Positions 62,201 to 64,000 of a stretch of 64,000 nt of DNA are shown here, piece by piece. The notes under the pieces were generated by a model that searched no databases, was not told the origin of the DNA, and saw nothing but the letters and a program-made list of their open reading frames with translations. The stretch spans positions 1,240,001 to 1,304,000 of the forward strand of contig NZ_CBDAQN010000001.1 in NCBI RefSeq assembly GCF_965199065.1, in the 5' to 3' direction. A program made the translations under genes and the position numbers. Source of the stretch: Acidisoma sp965199065 (GTDB taxonomy: Bacteria; Pseudomonadota; Alphaproteobacteria; Acetobacterales; Acetobacteraceae). Within the stretch, counting starts at the first letter, position 1, and each line of letters begins with the position of its first letter.

Positions 62201-62490
62201 AGCATTCGGGCCGGAAGACCCCGGCACAGGCAATCGAACAGGCCTGCCTGCTGCGTTTCCGCCCCATCATGATGACGACGATGGCGGCGTTGCTCGGCGC
62301 CATCCCCCTCGTGCTGCAAGGCGGGGCCGGGTCGGAGCTGCGGCGGCCACTCGGCATCACCATCGTCGGCGGGCTGCTGCTCAGCCAGTTGCTGACGCTC
62401 TACACAACGCCCGTGATCTATCTGGCGATGGAGCGGCTGCGCCCCGTGCCGCGCCGCCGGACCGCGGGCGTCGCCCACCCGGCCGAGTAA
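59203..62490 (+). CDS. RND efflux permease, MdtB-like
   Basis: This 1095-residue proton-driven pump has about 12 helices and two large periplasmic loops. The proton relay is present: Asp416-Asp417 in VVDDAIVMIENV and Lys986/987 in GIVKKNAIMMIDFA. The first helix SAPFISRPIATALLAVAVL and FLPQQDTG are family marks. A Ser/Thr/Asn-rich run of about 50 residues (about 794-843) interrupts the second periplasmic loop. ATG 59203 lies inside the adaptor gene; TTG 59248 is an alternative that would remove 15 unconserved residues. Confidence 0.93.
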   Translation: MAARPPAPPNRLERILNVSAPFISRPIATALLAVAVLISGILGYMELPVSSLPEVEFPTILVTTQLPGAGPETIANLITAPLERQLGEIQGVVGMTSTSAQGLSQIVMQFSLDRDIDDAAQDVQAAINASAGTLPTSLPYPPIYAKVNPADTPIVTLAMTSKTVPLYTMSDEAVTLLQPKLSQISGIGQVTVLGGLRQAYRIQADPARLAAYSLSLEDIRNAVVDGNQNGSKGGFDGPTQSFTLGANDQLETAASYSNLVVAWRNNAPVRLRDVARVVTAMENNETDVRFNGQPAVVLSIQREPGANIVATADLVKHALPKLERTLPGAVKLTLVSDRTTTIRASVNDVQFTLILSILLVVLVIYLFLGSVRATIIPGLALPLSLIGTFGIMYFLGYGLDNLSLMALTVAAGFVVDDAIVMIENVVRFIEDGVPPLEAAYKGARQIGFTIISLTISLIAVFIPLLFMSGVVGKLFHEFAVTLSVAVIVSAVISLTLTPMMCGRLLRPTSAERPAWPARVAEAGFARLLALYRVTLVWVLRRQALVLLISVGTLVGTILLYVVVPKGFLPQQDTGSIIAITEASQDISIPAMVALQNQAAAAFRTVSGVTNVVSDVGTGTENPTPNSGQITVTLAPVGSRPGVNEIVDELRDATAGIPGLTIFYQPVQDIQLGTSITRTAYQYRLTDTDSKELNEFVPKLVAKLQTLPQLAHVSSDLQNGGAAVTIHVDRAEAMRVGVPMQTVENILDDAFGQRQISTIFGQTNQYRVILELDPRFAQSPELLDMLYFPGNVMSSGASNSSTTSANNSNNTTSGSGTSVASGSSNTQTATTTASTGTSSSTSNQIPLTAFATVTRGTTPLSIMHDEQFPAATIGFDLAPGVSLGGAVNAIDQAEAALGVPSTISGSYQGEAAQFESSLASEPWLILAAVVVIYIVLGVLYESIIHPVTILSTLPSAGIGALLALIVTGNDLSIVALVGVVLLMGIVKKNAIMMIDFAIEAQHSGRKTPAQAIEQACLLRFRPIMMTTMAALLGAIPLVLQGGAGSELRRPLGITIVGGLLLSQLLTLYTTPVIYLAMERLRPVPRRRTAGVAHPAE

Positions 62491-62496
62491 CGCCGC

Positions 62497-64000
62497 TTGT
62501 CGATCTCCACGCCCTTCATTCGCCGCCCGATCGGCACCATCCTGCTGGCGATCGGGCTGATGCTGGCGGGCGCGGTCGCCTACAAGTTCCTGCCGGTCGC
62601 GTCCCTGCCAAATGTCGATCTACCGGCGGTCGTGGTGTTCGCGAGCCGCCCCGGCGCCAGCCCCGAGACGATCGCCAACTCGATCGCGGCACCCCTGGAA
62701 CGGCATCTCGGCCAGATCGCCGGGATCAACGAACTGACCTCGATCAACTCGCTCGGCTCGACCTCGATCATCTGCATCTTCGACATCGACCGGAACATCA
62801 ACTCCGCCGCCGCGGACGTGCAGGAAGCGATCAACGCCTCGGAGGCGGATCTGCCCTCCGATCTCCCGAGCGCGCCCTACTACCGCAAATTCAATCCCTC
62901 CGACGCGCCGGTGCTGACGATCGCACTGACCTCCGACACCTTGTCGATTGCCCAGATTTACGACGCGGTCGACACCATCCTGGCGCAGCGGCTGTCGCAG
63001 GCCCCCGGCGTCGCGGAGGTGACCGAGAGCGGCGCCGACAAGCCGGCGGTGCGCGTGCAACTCGATCCCACACGGGTCGCGCTCAGCGGCCTCTCCGGCG
63101 AGACGATCAGCCAGAATATCGGCAACTCGAATGTCATCCAGCCGATCGGAAGCATCCAGGGGCCGGACCGCGCCTTCACTTTACTCGTCAACGGGCAGAT
63201 CACCTCGGCCAAGCAGTACGGCAACCTGGTGATGGCCAAAGGCACCGATGGCGTCTTGCATCTGCGCGACCTCGGCCATGTCATCGACAGCGTGGCGACG
63301 TTGCGCCTCGCGGCCTGGAGCGGTCAGAAGCCGGCGATTTTGCTCGACATCACCAAGGAGCCGGGCGCCAACGTCATCCAGACCGTCGACGGGGTGAAGG
63401 CGCTCCTCCCGGGGATCATGAAGCTGATGCCGAGCGGCATTCACGTCACGATCCTGACCGACCGCACGACCACGATCCGGGCAAGCGTCGCGGACGTTCA
63501 GTACACGCTGATGATCACCGTGCTGCTGGTGTTGGCGGTCGTGCTCGTCTTCCTGCAGCAGACGGTGCTGACGATCGCGGCCGGCGTCACGATCCCGCTT
63601 TCGATCGCCGGCACGCTCGCCGGCATGTGGTTCGAGGGCTTCACGATCGACAACTTCTCGCTCCTCGCGATCACCATCTCCGTGGGCTTCGTCGTCGACG
63701 ACGCCATCGTCATGATCGAGAACATCCACGCGCAGGTCGAGCGCGGGATGCCGCCGCTGCGGGCCGCGCTCCGGGGCGCCGGGCAGATCGGCTTCACCGT
63801 GATGTCCATCACCATCTCGCTGGTCGCCGTGTTCTCGCCGATGGTCTTCATGCCCGGCATCATGGGTGAGTTGTTCCACGAGTTCGCGATGACGCTGGTG
63901 ATGGCGGTGGTCGTGTCGGGCGTGGTCTCGCTGACGGTCACGCCGATGATCTGCGCCTGGTTCATGCGCCGTGAGGCACCGCTGGTGAGGCCGGGAATCC
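62497..64000 (+). CDS. Second RND efflux permease, MdtC-like (runs off right edge)
   Basis: About 501 codons are open to the window end. The start TTG at 62497 gives ISTPFIRRPIGTILLAIGL, the family N-terminus, 6 bp after the first permease stop. The porter domain (ASRPGASPETIANSIAAPLERHLGQI) and the helix-4 acidic pair near residues 401-402 (FVVDDAIVMIENI) are present. Two different RND permeases behind one adaptor resemble MdtB/MdtC, which work as a heterotrimer. The C-terminal half is outside the window. Confidence 0.92.
   Translation, partial: MSISTPFIRRPIGTILLAIGLMLAGAVAYKFLPVASLPNVDLPAVVVFASRPGASPETIANSIAAPLERHLGQIAGINELTSINSLGSTSIICIFDIDRNINSAAADVQEAINASEADLPSDLPSAPYYRKFNPSDAPVLTIALTSDTLSIAQIYDAVDTILAQRLSQAPGVAEVTESGADKPAVRVQLDPTRVALSGLSGETISQNIGNSNVIQPIGSIQGPDRAFTLLVNGQITSAKQYGNLVMAKGTDGVLHLRDLGHVIDSVATLRLAAWSGQKPAILLDITKEPGANVIQTVDGVKALLPGIMKLMPSGIHVTILTDRTTTIRASVADVQYTLMITVLLVLAVVLVFLQQTVLTIAAGVTIPLSIAGTLAGMWFEGFTIDNFSLLAITISVGFVVDDAIVMIENIHAQVERGMPPLRAALRGAGQIGFTVMSITISLVAVFSPMVFMPGIMGELFHEFAMTLVMAVVVSGVVSLTVTPMICAWFMRREAPLVRPGI

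Noticed and set aside
61965..63869. Open frame of 634 codons on the plus strand
   Set aside because: It overlaps both RND permeases in another frame; the true second permease reads from 62497 and is family-like throughout.
1..64000. CRISPR arrays, tRNA or rRNA genes, insertion sequences
   Set aside because: No regularly spaced repeats, no recognisable tRNA or rRNA signatures and no transposase-like protein were seen. This was by eye, so a tRNAscan or ISfinder run would be decisive.

Overview
The window is GC-rich, gene-dense bacterial chromosome. I saw no rRNA, tRNA, CRISPR array, insertion sequence or prophage. The rplU-rpmA-obgE-proB order, a soxBDAG sarcosine oxidase operon, a Hint_2-type protein and a fused AroK-AroB point to an alphaproteobacterium. 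Acetobacteraceae or nearby Rhodospirillales is my inference and was not tested against any database. Two sarcosine oxidase genes carry single-base frameshifts.

Layout. 1-4.3 kb: end of a PfpI/DJ-1 gene, a YdfG-like dehydrogenase, then rplU, rpmA, obgE and proB. 4.4-9.6 kb: a membrane diguanylate cyclase, convergent xerD with an unusual tail, a DMT exporter, a 47-residue membrane microprotein and aroKB. 9.6-11.9 kb: a minus-strand envelope operon (membrane protein, OmpA-like, Sel1-repeat). 12.2-17.1 kb: a polyamine-type ABC importer with an Asp/Glu/hydantoin racemase. 17.1-18.5 kb: a dual-specificity-type phosphatase and a secreted trypsin-like protease. 18.6-25.2 kb: soxB(fs)-soxD-soxA(fs)-soxG, then sdaA. 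25.2-34.7 kb: epoxide hydrolase, YcaQ-like glycosylase, a LysR gene divergent from a three-gene CMD/PNPOx/DUF1348 operon, YcjX-YcjF, an N-formylglutamate amidohydrolase and an M29 aminopeptidase. 34.7-37.4 kb: an SsuABC-type importer with divergent binding protein. 37.4-43.9 kb: an efflux operon (FUSC, DUF1656, HlyD adaptor, OM factor, MFS). 44.1-50.9 kb: a subtilase-Hint fusion, a methyltransferase, an IalB-like protein, rlmN and an orphan response regulator. 51.1-56.3 kb: an L,D-transpeptidase, then a kinase-pseudophosphatase, GtrA and two GT2 glycosyltransferases. 56.4-64 kb: an RND operon (OM factor, adaptor, two permeases) running off the right edge.

How the genes work together. The importer, sarcosine oxidase and serine deaminase could form a catabolic route from methylated amines through glycine and serine to pyruvate, if the frameshifts are sequence errors. 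The two efflux operons each supply an outer-membrane factor and adaptor; one pairs them with FUSC and MFS pumps, the other with two RND pumps as in MdtABC. The most unusual individual proteins are the subtilase-Hint fusion, with Glu where the catalytic His is expected, and the Hanks kinase whose PP2C-like half lacks its metal ligands. Several intergenic gaps hold perfect inverted repeats, and the gap before the FUSC operon is especially structured.
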